DNA from: Fen-671 sp035502515
GTDB lineage: Bacteria; Actinomycetota; Acidimicrobiia; Acidimicrobiales; Palsa-688
Length of the DNA stretch: 13,239 nucleotides
Assembly: GCA_035502515.1 (NCBI GenBank)
Contig: DATJUH010000051.1
Location: 1 to 13,239, forward strand
Reading direction: 5' to 3'
Position 1 is the first letter of the stretch, and every line of letters starts with the position of its first letter. The notes under the pieces were generated by a model that was not told where the DNA came from, did not search any database, and saw nothing but the letters and a program-made list of their open reading frames with translations. Below, one piece after another: positions 12,842 to 13,239 of this stretch. A program made the position numbers and the translations under genes.

Positions 12842-13239
12842 TCGACGTCGCTATGGCCAAACCCACGAGGACTACCGAGCAGCTCGAGTCGGTCATCGGC
12901 CCCGTCCGGGAAGCGCTCACCCAATCAGAAGCGATTATCGACGGGCTTTTGACGTTGGCCCGTTCCGACCGCGGCCTGAGTTCGAGGGAACTGGTGGACC
13001 TCGAAGCCGCGGCGCAAGACGCCATCGACCAGACCAGCACCGCGGCGAGGGCGTCGAACATCGTCGTCGAAGGCGACCTTTCGGCTGCGCCCACCCTCGG
13101 TGATCGCGTCCTCGTCGAGCGCCTGGCCGCCAACCTGGTGGACAACGGCATCCGTTACAACATCGCCGGTGGCTGGGTACAGGTCGAGACCGGCGCCGAC
13201 GACGGCCAGTCCTACCTCTTGGTCGCCAATTCCGGACCG
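12580..13239 (+). CDS. Histidine kinase, N-terminus missing, 3' end outside window
   Basis: The open frame carries the cytoplasmic half of a sensor kinase: the end of a transmembrane helix and start of HAMP (GGLGWAIGGRILVPLHRV), HAMP helix 2 (DELKELADTFDDMLDRL), and the phosphoacceptor H-box FVANASHELRTPL with His at 12802-12804. The ATPase N-box NLVDNGIRYN begins at 13132. It runs off the right edge before the G boxes. The first transmembrane helix, sensor domain and start codon are missing. The frame opens after a stop at 12577-12579, inside the response regulator frame and one register away from it. In intact loci the kinase follows a full regulator gene, so several hundred bases seem to be deleted. 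The piece is probably not expressed alone. Confidence 0.85.

Overview
The window is high-GC bacterial DNA with gene families typical of Actinomycetota: a MobF relaxase of the actinobacterial type, a divergent MerR/SDR pair, DUF1203, and small proteins with repeated 'C-R-x-H-G-V-P-x-F-P-D-P' boxes. Many genes lack a Shine-Dalgarno site, and one promoter places its transcript start on the start codon. An Acidimicrobiia-like actinobacterium is plausible, but the class cannot be fixed from this sequence alone.

Positions 1 to about 3440 look like the end of an integrative or formerly conjugative element. A MobF relaxase-helicase (TrwC/TraA type) is read leftward and runs off the left edge. It carries frameshifts near 1590-1625 and at 202-207. 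Its start faces a roughly 500-bp, AT-richer region with four 10-bp direct repeats and a long interrupted inverted repeat, the best oriT candidate in the window. To the right are two translationally coupled genes of unknown function (2368-2769 and 2766-3056). The segment ends at a sequence matching the 3' half of a tRNA-Thr(TGT), with identity beginning in the anticodon loop, as expected for an att site left by tRNA-targeted integration. No integrase gene is visible.

Positions 3440 to 13239 look like chromosomal genes, mostly single genes or pairs: GNAT acetyltransferase and APH-type phosphotransferase (leftward pair); a degraded VOC/glyoxalase remnant in a repeat-rich gap; a squalene-cyclase-like protein; a SAM methyltransferase convergent with a PEP mutase/isocitrate lyase family enzyme; a second GNAT followed by a coupled small unknown ORF; an SDR oxidoreductase divergent from a MerR regulator over a clear MerR-type promoter; a DUF1203 protein; a frameshifted small repeat protein; and a two-component locus. 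In the last, a response regulator receiver domain runs straight into the second half of a histidine kinase, consistent with a deletion that removed the DNA-binding domain and the kinase sensor.

Broken frames recur, and some lie at short G/C runs, so sequencing error must be weighed against real decay. The most interesting non-coding features are the candidate oriT region, the tRNA-derived att site, the MerR promoter, a 13-bp perfect inverted repeat near 5650, and several short tandem repeats in the gene-free stretches.
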